DNA from: Asanoa siamensis
GTDB taxonomy: Bacteria; Actinomycetota; Actinomycetes; Mycobacteriales; Micromonosporaceae
DNA length: 64,000 nt
NCBI RefSeq assembly: GCF_016862555.1
Contig: NZ_BONE01000009.1
Coordinates: forward strand, 1-64,000
Direction of reading: 5' to 3'
In this document: positions 18,368 through 26,226 of the stretch, piece after piece
Position numbering within the stretch: position 1 is the stretch's first letter
Layout of the letters: the number at the start of each line of letters is the position of its first letter
The notes under the pieces: generated by a model
What the model was told of the DNA's origin: nothing
Seen by the model: the letters and a program-made list of their open reading frames with translations, nothing else
Database searches by the model: none
Program-made: the position numbers and the translations under genes

Positions 18368-19393
18368 ATGAGCGACCGCTCGACTGGCCACGCGATCGAA
18401 GCGGAAGGCCTGGTGAAGACGTTCGGGAAAACCCGGGCGCTGGACGGCATCGACCTGCGGGTGCCGGCGGGGAGTGTCTACGGCCTGCTGGGTCCGAACG
18501 GCGCCGGCAAGACGACGGCCGTACGCGTGCTGGCCACGCTGACCCGCCCCGACGGCGGTTCGGCGCGGGTGTTCGGGCATGACGTGCTGCGCGAGGCCAA
18601 CGCCGTGCGGTCCAAGGTCAGCATGACCGGGCAGTACGCGTCGGTCGACGAGGACCTGACCGGGCTCGAGAACCTCGTGCTGCTTGCTCGCCTGCTCGGC
18701 CACCGCAAGCCGGCCGCTCGCGCACGGGCCGAGGAGCTGCTCGCCGCGTTCGGGCTGACCGACGCGACCGACCGGCAGGTGAAGAAGTACTCCGGCGGCA
18801 TGCGGCGGCGGATCGACATCGCCGCGAGCATCCTGAACACGCCGGAACTGCTCTTCCTCGACGAGCCGACGACGGGTCTCGACCCCCGCAGCCGCAGCCA
18901 GGTCTGGGAGATCATCCGCTCGGTCGTGGGGCACGGCACGACGGTGCTGCTGACGACGCAATACCTGGACGAGGCCGACCGCCTGGCGTCCCGGATCGCC
19001 GTGGTCGACCACGGCAAGGTGATCGCCGAGGGCACGCCGGGCGAGCTGAAGTCGTCGATCGGCTCGGGCACCGTCCACGTGCGACTGCGGGACGCGGGCG
19101 CGCGGCCGAAGGCGCTTTCGGTCTTGTCACTGGCGTTGGGCACCGCGGTCGAGCCGGACGCGGACCCGGTTTCGCTCACGGCGCGGGTCGACGGGTCCGA
19201 CTTCGAGGCGAGCACGCAGGCGGCGCGGGCGCTGTCCGAGTTGGCCGCCGCCGGGATCGTCGTCGACGACTTCTCGCTCGGTCAGCCGTCGCTCGACGAG
19301 GTGTTCCTGGCGCTGACGGACGCTGTTCCTGCTGCTTCTGCTGCTTCTGCTGCTTCTGCTTCTGCTTCGGCTGAGATGGAGACCGCCCGATGA
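18368..19393 (+). CDS. DrrA-like ABC exporter ATP-binding protein
   Basis: 341 residues from ATG 18368 after a GGGAGGAAA site. Single ABC domain: Walker [11 protein letters not shown] loop [19 protein letters not shown] (typical of the daunorubicin-resistance subfamily), signature YSGGMRRR, Walker [14 protein letters not shown] and H loop region TTQYLDEAD, followed by the DrrA C-terminal extension of about 100 residues. The extreme C-terminus is a slippery Ala-Ser run (encoded near 19327-19372). It overlaps the permease gene by ATGA. Confidence 0.92.
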   Translation: MSDRSTGHAIEAEGLVKTFGKTRALDGIDLRVPAGSVYGLLGPNGAGKTTAVRVLATLTRPDGGSARVFGHDVLREANAVRSKVSMTGQYASVDEDLTGLENLVLLARLLGHRKPAARARAEELLAAFGLTDATDRQVKKYSGGMRRRIDIAASILNTPELLFLDEPTTGLDPRSRSQVWEIIRSVVGHGTTVLLTTQYLDEADRLASRIAVVDHGKVIAEGTPGELKSSIGSGTVHVRLRDAGARPKALSVLSLALGTAVEPDADPVSLTARVDGSDFEASTQAARALSELAAAGIVVDDFSLGQPSLDEVFLALTDAVPAASAASAASASASAEMETAR

Positions 19394-20244
19394 GCACCGC
19401 CGCCACCACCACGTCCGACGTCCAGACCGTCTTCGTCCCGTCGCCCGAGACGCTGGGTGCGGTCCTCGCGCCGGGGGCCCGACCGCCAAGGCCGAGCGCG
19501 TGGTCGGCGTCGGTCACGTTCGGCTGGCGGGCGATGCTGAAGATCAAGCACGTGCCCGAGCAGCTCTTCGACGTCACCGCCTTCCCGATCATCATGACGC
19601 TGATGTTCACGTACCTGTTCGGCGGCGCGATCGCCGGCAGCACGGACGCCTACCTGCAGTTCTTCCTGCCGGGCATCATGGTCACCAGCGTCGTGATGAT
19701 CACGATGTACACGGGCATCGGCCTCAACACCGACATCGAGAAAGGCGTCTTCGACCGCTTCCGTACGCTCCCGGTCTGGCGCCCGTCGGCCCTGGTCGGC
19801 ATGATCTTCGGCGACGTCCTCCGCTACATCCTGGCGGCGCTGGTCATCCTGGGCGTGGGCCTGATCCTGGGCTTCCGCCCCGACGGCGGCGTCATGGGCG
19901 TGGTCGCGGGCATCGGCCTGCTGGTCGTCTTCTCGTTCGCGTTCTCCTGGGTCTGGACGATGTTCGGCCTGATCCTGCGCAGCGAGAAGTCGGTGATGGG
20001 CGTCAGCATGCTGGTCCTGTTCCCGCTCACGTTCCTGAGCAACGTCTTCGTCGAGCCCTCGACGATGCCGGGGTGGCTACAGGCCTTCGTCAAGGTCAAC
20101 CCGATCACCCACCTGGTGGACGCGATCCGCTCGGTGATGGCGGGGTCCCCGGACGCGTCGAGCATCATGTGGACCTTGATGTGGAGCGCGGGCTTCGTGG
20201 TGGTGTTCGGCTTCCTGACGATGTACCGGTACAACCGGCGCTGA
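19390..20244 (+). CDS. DrrB-like ABC-2 type exporter permease
   Basis: 284 residues with six hydrophobic segments and the ABC-2 signature region ([20 protein letters not shown], then [12 protein letters not shown]). The N-terminus has a 40-residue cytoplasmic tail before the first helix. With the overlapping ATPase it forms a two-component exporter of the DrrAB type, used for self-resistance or lipid/drug export. A strong hairpin 12 bases after the stop ends the unit. Confidence 0.92.
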   Translation: MSTAATTTSDVQTVFVPSPETLGAVLAPGARPPRPSAWSASVTFGWRAMLKIKHVPEQLFDVTAFPIIMTLMFTYLFGGAIAGSTDAYLQFFLPGIMVTSVVMITMYTGIGLNTDIEKGVFDRFRTLPVWRPSALVGMIFGDVLRYILAALVILGVGLILGFRPDGGVMGVVAGIGLLVVFSFAFSWVWTMFGLILRSEKSVMGVSMLVLFPLTFLSNVFVEPSTMPGWLQAFVKVNPITHLVDAIRSVMAGSPDASSIMWTLMWSAGFVVVFGFLTMYRYNRR

Positions 20245-20256
20245 TCTCTTGTTCGC

Positions 20257-20284
20257 GCGGCCCCGCACCTCGGTGCGGGGCCGC
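20257..20284 (+). terminator. Hairpin terminator after the exporter operon
   Basis: A perfect 13-bp inverted repeat (GCGGCCCCGCACC and its complement) closes on a 2-base loop, directly after the permease stop at 20244. There is no strong T-run, as is common in actinomycetes. It ends 13 bases before the ATG of the next gene, so that gene must start at or inside this structure, or depend on read-through. Confidence 0.75.
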
Positions 20285-20297
20285 ATACTTGGATCCG

Positions 20298-20939
20298 ATG
20301 GCTGCCTCCTCCGCAACGCTCATCGTCGGCATCATCGCGGCGTCGATCACGGCGGTCGGATGGTTGGTCAACTATGTCGTCACGGCCGCGATCGACCGCC
20401 GCAAACAACACGCGGCCGCCCGGCTCGCGCACGTCGAACGGCAGCTCGAGAAGCTCTACGGCCCGTTGATGTTCCTGGTCGAGGAGGGCGAGTCGTCGTT
20501 CCGCGACCTGCTGGGCACGCTCGGGCGGCGGTACGTTTTCAGTGGCAGCCGGGAGCTGCCCGAGGCGGAGCTGGAACTCTGGCTCTTCTGGGTGGATCAC
20601 GACCTGATGCCACGCAACGTGGCGATCCAGAGCCTGCTCTCCACGCAGACGCATCTGATCGTCGGACACAAGCTGCCACCCTCCTACCTGGACTTCGTCG
20701 ACCACTACAACTCCTGGCGGATCACCCACCTGCGGTGGAAGGAAGAGGGAGTGCGGTACGGCTGGACCGCCAAGGTGAACTGGCCGGACTCGTTCACGGC
20801 CGACGTGCGCGCGACGTTCGCCCAACTGAAGCAGGAGCAGGCGGCGTTGCTGGGAACCGTCGTCAGCCGGTCTTTGACGCCGAAGCAGCGGCCGCGCACG
20901 GACGCGGTGTCGCACGAGTCGCTTGACCGCGCCCGATAG
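20298..20939 (+). CDS. Hypothetical protein with one N-terminal membrane helix
   Basis: 213 residues from ATG 20298, the first in-frame start after the hairpin. One membrane helix (about 6-30, ATLIVGIIAASITAVGWLVN) is followed by a basic, Arg/Gln-rich amphipathic stretch and a mostly helical soluble domain containing YGPLMFLVEEGESSFRDLL and LELWLFWVDHDLMPRN. I do not recognise the family. The conserved-looking aromatic and acidic residues suggest a folded cytoplasmic domain. Its last 50 bases are partly repeated in the downstream spacer (about 20974-21033). Confidence 0.7.
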   Translation: MAASSATLIVGIIAASITAVGWLVNYVVTAAIDRRKQHAAARLAHVERQLEKLYGPLMFLVEEGESSFRDLLGTLGRRYVFSGSRELPEAELELWLFWVDHDLMPRNVAIQSLLSTQTHLIVGHKLPPSYLDFVDHYNSWRITHLRWKEEGVRYGWTAKVNWPDSFTADVRATFAQLKQEQAALLGTVVSRSLTPKQRPRTDAVSHESLDRAR

Positions 20940-21030
20940 AGCCGGGCCAACCGCCGCCCGCCGGTCGAGACTGCGAAGCAGCGGCCGCGAAGCCGCACGA
21001 CTCGCTCAGCCCCGTCCGACAGGACCGCGC

Positions 21031-24000
21031 CTACAAGCGCCAAGCGGTCGGGGCGGCCGGGGCGTAGCGGCAGGTCGCGCCCGTGGAGACGGATTCGCGG
21101 AGGTGGGTGGCCAGGTCCGGGTGGCGTTCGTCGATCTTGCGTAGCGTGTCGCGGATTCGGGCGGTCACCGTCTTGCGGGCGCGTTCCGCTTCGTCGCCCA
21201 GGATGCGGGTGCGGCCGCCCATGCCCGCGGCGGCGCGTAGCTCGTCGATCAGGGCGCGGCGCTCCGCGTCGTGTTTCGCGAGTTTCGCCTCATCGCCGCG
21301 GTCCGCGGCCAGGTCGATCGCCTCGTCGAGCTCACCGAGGCGGCGCTTGTAGCGGGCCTTGGCCTCGTCGTCGAGAACCGGGTCGCCGCCCATCCGGCGG
21401 GCCGCAAGCAACTCGGGACCCGCGCTGGGGTCGAGCAGGACCACCGCGGCGATCTCGGCACCCGGGTGGCTGAGCAACTCGTGCAGGTCGCGTAGGCCCT
21501 TGGCGTCTGGGAGATGCACGACGTGGCCCCCGTAGGCCAGGCGCCAAACGTCGCCCTCCCGGCGAAACTCGGTCGGTGCGAGCGCGACCTGGCTGCCGGT
21601 TGGCGCCCAGTTGCCGGCTGACGACCCGTCCACGGCGGCACCGCTGCGCGCCGCGTGACTCGACCCCCCGGGTGCGGCGTAGCGAGACCCGCCGGGTGCG
21701 CCGTGACCGGACCTGCCGTGCGCAGCCGGGCCAGACCGAACGGATGCCGGGTCATCAAACCCACCGGACGCGGCGTAATCAGACTCGCCGTAGGCCGCCT
21801 GGCCCGATCCACCGTGGGTGTCCTCGCCAGATCCACCTTGTGAGGCCTGGCCAGACCTACCGGGTGCGCCGTCAACCGACCCGGCGGATGCGGCGTGACC
21901 AGACCCGCCGTGCGCGGACTGGCCAGACCGACTGGGTGCGGTGTCACCAGACCAACCGGGTGCGCCGTCACCAGACCAACCGGGTGCGCCGTCACCAGAC
22001 CCATCGGATGCGGCATGACCGGACCTGACGTGTGCGGTCCTGCCAGACCAACCGGTTGCGGCATCACTAGACCCACCGGATGCCGCCTGGCCGGACCCGC
22101 CGGGTGCGACGTGACCGGGCTCGCCAGAATCTGCCCGGCCCGGCCCACCGGCTCGGAAGTGGCCCGAGTTCGCCGGGTCAGTGTCGGCCCAGGGCATCGA
22201 CCACGCCGAACCTCCCGCACCGGGTTCGCTCGTCGCCGTTGAGCCGCTGGCCGTCCGCGCCTCCGTCGATCCGGCGGGCGCGTTGCTCGCAGGCGGGGCA
22301 CCGGATGCGCGCGGGCGGCCCGCGTGGCGGGTCGCCAGCGCACGTGCCTCCTCAGCCACATGCGGCATGTCGAGGTCCGTCGCATCGCGCTCGATCTCCG
22401 ACAGCAACCCCGCCGCCGGCTCGCCGCGGGCCAGCAGCGTCGTGGCCAGGCCCAAGCGGGCCAGCACCGCCCACGGCCGAGCACCCAACCGGTCCGCGGA
22501 CCGCAGCGCGCGCTCGAACCCCGCCTCCGCCTCCGGCCACCGTTCCTCGGCCGCGTCGACGCGGGCCAGCCAGAGCTCGACCGGGCCGCTCACGTCGCAG
22601 CCGTAGAGCGAGACCAGCCATTGGCCCAGGTGGGGCTCGAAGGCCGCGCGTGCTCGGGCGCACAGGTCCGGGTCGCGGGTGAGCACCGCCAACTCCGCGA
22701 CCAGGCGCAGGAACAAAGGCTCCATCCAGCGCTGGTAGGTGCGGTCGCCCGCGTCGACCTCGGCCACGTGGCGCAAGCCGGGGCCTGGATCGCCCTGGGC
22801 GACCGCGGTCAGGGCGGTGACCAGCGGATAATACGGCGGGTGCGCGGCCGCGCGTACCTCGATCAGGCGGGCTGCCTCGGTGAACCTGCCCCGGAGCATC
22901 AGCAGCGCCCAGCGGACGTGCTGGCCCATGTAGGCGTTTTCGTCGTGCTCGCCGTCGACGAAGCTGGCGAGCTCGCGATGCAGCAGCGCGGCCTCGGTGA
23001 AGTCGCCGCGCAGGGTGGCGATGATGCTGCGGTCGATCGCCGACATCATCCGGGCGATCGCGACGTCGTGCTGTTCGGTCATCGCCTGCATCGCCTGGAG
23101 CTGCGCGTAGTAGCCCGGATCGCCGATCTCCAGGAGCGCGACCCAGCGCAGCGACAGGGCGAAGGCGGCCGTCTGCCAGTCGCCGGACCGGCGGGCTACG
23201 GTCTCCATCTCGGCCATCAGCGCGGCGCGTTCACCCGCGGAGCCCAGACCCCAGATGGAGTCATGCCGGCTCCACAGGCTGAACGCCAGGGCCTCGTCGT
23301 TGTTGTTGGCCCGGGCGTCGGCCTCGGTGCGGGCGATCAGATCGCCGACCAGGCGTTCACGGGACAGCTCGGACCCGTCGGCCCCGACAAACCTGGAATG
23401 GGCCTCGCGGAGCAGTGCCTCGATCGCCGGCCCCCGGGTGCTGCGGGGGCCGCGATGGCGCTCGGCGACCAGGGCCACCCGGGCCAGCACCGCGGCGTCG
23501 AGGGCGCGGGCCGTGTCGGCGGCGGCCATGATCTGGGCCCAGGCCTCGTCGCGATCGGTGCCGTGGAACAGCTCCATCGCGAAGTCAAGGTGGATCTTCA
23601 CCCGGCGGCCGGGGTCTTCGGTGGCCCGCTCGAGCGCCCGGCGGAAGTGGTTCTGTGCCTCTTCCGGCGCGAGCCGGCCGGACGCGTCGCGGGCCGCGGT
23701 GACCAGGTGGTCGACGACGAGGGCCTGCGGCACGTCGTCGCCCGCCGCGTACGCGTGCCGGGCCAGGTCGGCCGAGAAGAGCCGCGCGCTCAACGTCGGC
23801 GTCGCGTCGACGGCCATGACCACCGCCGTGTGCCAGCGCCGGCGCGCGTCGTCGGGGAGCGCGTCGTAGAGCGTCTCGCGGACCAGGTCGTGCCCGAACG
23901 CGAACCGCCCGCCGCCGCGCCCGACCACCAGCCGGGCCGTGATCGCCTGGTCGAGCAGGCGGTCGACCTGGGGCACCGGGGCACCCACGGCGGCGGCCAG

Positions 24001-24888
24001 CAGTTGCCGGTGGAACTCGTGCCCGAGCACCGACGCGGCCGTCAGCAACTCGACCAGCGAGCCGGGCAGGAGGTCGAGGCGGCGGCGCACCGCGTCGCGT
24101 ACACCTGGGGGAATCGCGGTCAGCGAACCGTCGGCCCGCCACAGCCGCGCGGTCTGCTCGACGAAGAACGGGTTGCCGCCGGTGCGCCGGTGCACCTCGG
24201 CCACCACGTCGTCACCGGCCGCGCGACCGGCGACGCGCTCGATCAACGTGCCGACCTGGGTCGGCTCGAGCCCGGCGAGCGTGACCGTCGTGGCCTTGCC
24301 CTGCAACGGCAGCAGCAGCGGCTGGAGCGGGTGCGCGGTCGACTCGACCTCGACGTCGCGGTAGGTGCCGATCAGCAGCAGCCGCTCGAACCAGGTGTGC
24401 TGGGCCGCGAACTCGAGCAACCGCAGCGAGGCCGGGTCGGCCCAGTGCAGGTCGTCGAAGACGACCATGACGGGTGCCCGCTGGGACGCCGCGACCAGCG
24501 CCGCGGTGACCCCGTCGTACAAGGTGAAGGCTTCGTCCTCGGTTTCCGTGGTCTTGCCGAGCAGCACCGCGAGCGCGCCGCCGCCCGCCTCCTGGATGGC
24601 GGCCCACTCCTCGGGCCCCGCCTGCCGGCGCAGCGCGCGCAACGCCTGGACCCACGGCCAGTAACCGGGGGCGCTCTCCGAATCCCAGCAGCGCCCGCCG
24701 ATCACCGTCACGCCGCGGGACCGGGCCTCGTCGACCGCGCCGGTCACGAGCGTCGTCTTGCCGATCCCGGCCTCGCCGGTGACCAGCACCAGCCCGCCGT
24801 GGCTCTCGGTCACCCGGTCGATCTCGGCACGCAGCACCGCGGCGGGATGCTCCCGCCCGATGACCGACTCCCCCACCCGGGTCCCCAT
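21031..24888 (-). CDS. Large AAA/STAND-type ATPase with TPR-like region and octapeptide-repeat insert
   Basis: 1285 residues. N-terminal ATPase: Walker A GEAGIGKTT (38-46), Walker B VMVVFDDLHWAD (140-151), GTYRDVE sensor and RTGGNPFFVEQ, as in MalT/LuxR-type STAND ATPases. Residues about 400-880 are helical repeats of the TPR/MalT kind. Residues 923-1082 are exactly 20 octapeptides of Gly/Ser/Ala-rich sequence. The C-terminal 200 residues hold WRLAYGGHVVHLPDAKGLRDLHELLSHPG, a domain seen at the end of some actinobacterial ATPases, and a charged helical region with RARKTVTARIRDTLRKI. No LuxR helix-turn-helix is present, so direct DNA binding is not supported. It lies 38 bases after the homocitrate-synthase-like gene on the same strand. 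Confidence 0.82.
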   Translation of the reverse strand: MGTRVGESVIGREHPAAVLRAEIDRVTESHGGLVLVTGEAGIGKTTLVTGAVDEARSRGVTVIGGRCWDSESAPGYWPWVQALRALRRQAGPEEWAAIQEAGGGALAVLLGKTTETEDEAFTLYDGVTAALVAASQRAPVMVVFDDLHWADPASLRLLEFAAQHTWFERLLLIGTYRDVEVESTAHPLQPLLLPLQGKATTVTLAGLEPTQVGTLIERVAGRAAGDDVVAEVHRRTGGNPFFVEQTARLWRADGSLTAIPPGVRDAVRRRLDLLPGSLVELLTAASVLGHEFHRQLLAAAVGAPVPQVDRLLDQAITARLVVGRGGGRFAFGHDLVRETLYDALPDDARRRWHTAVVMAVDATPTLSARLFSADLARHAYAAGDDVPQALVVDHLVTAARDASGRLAPEEAQNHFRRALERATEDPGRRVKIHLDFAMELFHGTDRDEAWAQIMAAADTARALDAAVLARVALVAERHRGPRSTRGPAIEALLREAHSRFVGADGSELSRERLVGDLIARTEADARANNNDEALAFSLWSRHDSIWGLGSAGERAALMAEMETVARRSGDWQTAAFALSLRWVALLEIGDPGYYAQLQAMQAMTEQHDVAIARMMSAIDRSIIATLRGDFTEAALLHRELASFVDGEHDENAYMGQHVRWALLMLRGRFTEAARLIEVRAAAHPPYYPLVTALTAVAQGDPGPGLRHVAEVDAGDRTYQRWMEPLFLRLVAELAVLTRDPDLCARARAAFEPHLGQWLVSLYGCDVSGPVELWLARVDAAEERWPEAEAGFERALRSADRLGARPWAVLARLGLATTLLARGEPAAGLLSEIERDATDLDMPHVAEEARALATRHAGRPRASGAPPASNAPAGSTEARTASGSTATSEPGAGGSAWSMPWADTDPANSGHFRAGGPGRADSGEPGHVAPGGSGQAASGGSSDAATGWSGRTAHVRSGHAASDGSGDGAPGWSGDGAPGWSGDTAPSRSGQSAHGGSGHAASAGSVDGAPGRSGQASQGGSGEDTHGGSGQAAYGESDYAASGGFDDPASVRSGPAAHGRSGHGAPGGSRYAAPGGSSHAARSGAAVDGSSAGNWAPTGSQVALAPTEFRREGDVWRLAYGGHVVHLPDAKGLRDLHELLSHPGAEIAAVVLLDPSAGPELLAARRMGGDPVLDDEAKARYKRRLGELDEAIDLAADRGDEAKLAKHDAERRALIDELRAAAGMGGRTRILGDEAERARKTVTARIRDTLRKIDERHPDLATHLRESVSTGATCRYAPAAPTAWRL
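21643..22122 (-). repeat. 24-bp tandem repeat, 20 units, coding for octapeptides inside the AAA ATPase
   Basis: Read on the minus strand, the segment consists of 20 consecutive 24-base units, each coding for a degenerate octapeptide of the form (G/R/W)SGxxAxG, for example WSGDGAPG, RSGQSAHG, GSGQAAYG and RSGHGAPG. The phase is unbroken and neither stops nor frameshifts occur. Adjacent units such as the pair WSGDGAPG/WSGDTAPS are closest to each other, as expected for unequal crossing-over or slippage. The encoded part should be disordered and links the TPR-like region to the C-terminal domain. Confidence 0.9.
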
Positions 24889-24926
24889 GACTCATAGACG
24901 GTAGCGGAACCCACCGACACTTTCGG

Positions 24927-26150
24927 TTACGCGAGGAGGCCGGGGTAGAGCAGGGCCAGCTGATGCGGATAGGCCGCGATGAGGCGCAACTCGTCGTCGG
25001 TGAGCGGCCGGCCGGTCGCGGCGTTGCAGAGTTGGACCAGCTTGAACGTCAGATCCGGTTCGGTGATCTCGATGCCCAGCCCGTCCATCACGTGGCGGAA
25101 GCCGGCCATGCCGCCGTACTCGCCGGTCAGCACGACCCGACCGGTGTGCGCGTGCCAGTCGTCCGGGTTCGGGCCGAGCACGTCCTCGTCGTACAACTCG
25201 TAGTTGCGGTGGTCCTTGAGCGCTCCGTCGGCGTGGATGCCCGACTCGTGCGCGAAGGCGTTGCGCCCGACGCCCGGTTGGTTGATGGGCAAGGGCTGAC
25301 CGAAGGCGTACGCGGCCCAGGCGGCGAACCGGCGTGCCCAGGAGAGGTCCAGCGGATCGCCGATCTCCACCCGGTCGGCGACGCCGAAGCCGTTGCGCAG
25401 CGCGAGAATCGTGGAGACCAGGTCGGCGTTGCCGGAACGCTCGCCGATCCCGTTGACGCAGGTGTTGATCCAGGCGTCCTGGCCGGCCTCGAGGTCGCCG
25501 AGCGCGCCCGCGACCGAGTTGGCCACCGCCATGCCGAGGTCGTTGTGACAGTGCGTCTCGACGGGCATGCCCACCGCGCTGGCCAGCTTTGCGAACCGCT
25601 CCCCGATGCGGCCAGGAGTTTCGCCACCGATGGTGTCGCAGTAGCGCACCCGATCGGCGCCCGCCTCCTTGGCAGCCAGGGCGAACTCGGTGAGGAAGGT
25701 GAAGTCGGTGCGCGAGCCGTCCTCGGCGTTGACGCCGACGGTCTCGACACCGGCCTCCTTGGCGGTGCGGACGGCGGCGACCATCTCCGCGATGACGGCG
25801 GCCCGGTCGAACTTGCCACGGAACTTGTTGCGGAGCATCTGGTCGCTGGTGGAGATCGACAGGTTGAAGTGCCTGAGGCCGAGCGGCGCGGAGGCGGCCA
25901 CGTCGCCGGCGACGGCGCGGGTCCAGCCGGACAGCCGCAGGTCACCGAACGCGCCCGCCTCGGCCAGGGCCACCTGTGCCTTGACGTAGGGCACCTCGTG
26001 GAAGAGGAACGGGAAGCCGATCTCGGACTGCGCTACGCCGAGCTTGGCCAGGTAGAAGTTGACCATCGTCTTGCCGAACTTGGACAGCCCGGTCCGGGCG
26101 GTCTGGACACCGTCACGGTTGGTGACATCGAGGAAGTGGATGCGTGGCAT
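24927..26150 (-). CDS. Homocitrate synthase / isopropylmalate synthase family acyltransferase
   Basis: 407 residues from ATG 26150 after TGAGGG. DVTNRDGVQTART is the N-terminal signature with the catalytic Arg-Asp pair (12-13); ETHCHNDLGMAVAN carries the metal-binding HxH; NGIGERSGNADL and HESGIHADG are conserved further on. The LeuA C-terminal allosteric domain is missing, so it is closer to homocitrate synthase, NifV, FrbC-like or Re-citrate synthase types. The enzyme condenses acetyl-CoA with a 2-oxo acid; which acid is open. It is divergent from a citrate-synthase-like gene across a 76-base spacer containing a perfect palindrome. Confidence 0.85.
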   Translation of the reverse strand: MPRIHFLDVTNRDGVQTARTGLSKFGKTMVNFYLAKLGVAQSEIGFPFLFHEVPYVKAQVALAEAGAFGDLRLSGWTRAVAGDVAASAPLGLRHFNLSISTSDQMLRNKFRGKFDRAAVIAEMVAAVRTAKEAGVETVGVNAEDGSRTDFTFLTEFALAAKEAGADRVRYCDTIGGETPGRIGERFAKLASAVGMPVETHCHNDLGMAVANSVAGALGDLEAGQDAWINTCVNGIGERSGNADLVSTILALRNGFGVADRVEIGDPLDLSWARRFAAWAAYAFGQPLPINQPGVGRNAFAHESGIHADGALKDHRNYELYDEDVLGPNPDDWHAHTGRVVLTGEYGGMAGFRHVMDGLGIEITEPDLTFKLVQLCNAATGRPLTDDELRLIAAYPHQLALLYPGLLA

Positions 26151-26187
26151 ACCCTCAGGTTGACACTGCGGGTTGTTTTGGGTCAAT

Positions 26188-26203
26188 GTTGATTAAAATC
26201 AAC
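26188..26203. promoter_or_regulatory. Palindromic operator candidate between the divergent acyltransferase and HTH-citrate-synthase genes
   Basis: GTTGATTAAAATCAAC: 7-base arms around a central AA, very A+T-rich in this genome and placed midway in the 76-base divergent spacer. The citrate-synthase gene on the right begins with a MerR-like helix-turn-helix, so autoregulation of both genes from this site is the simplest model. That is inference. Confidence 0.6.
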
Positions 26204-26226
26204 GTCGACTCGGGTACGGAGGCGCG

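Noticed and set aside
21643-22122. CRISPR-like array
   Set aside because: Units are contiguous, in-frame coding repeats without spacers; the same holds for 26629-26913 and 41222-41272.
22324-24897. Long plus-strand frame opposite the AAA ATPase
   Set aside because: Shadow of the gene; composition and lack of start signal argue against coding.
24889-24926. Terminator between the acyltransferase and AAA genes
   Set aside because: Only a 5-bp stem (ACCGA/TCGGT) is seen; too weak to call, so co-transcription stays possible.
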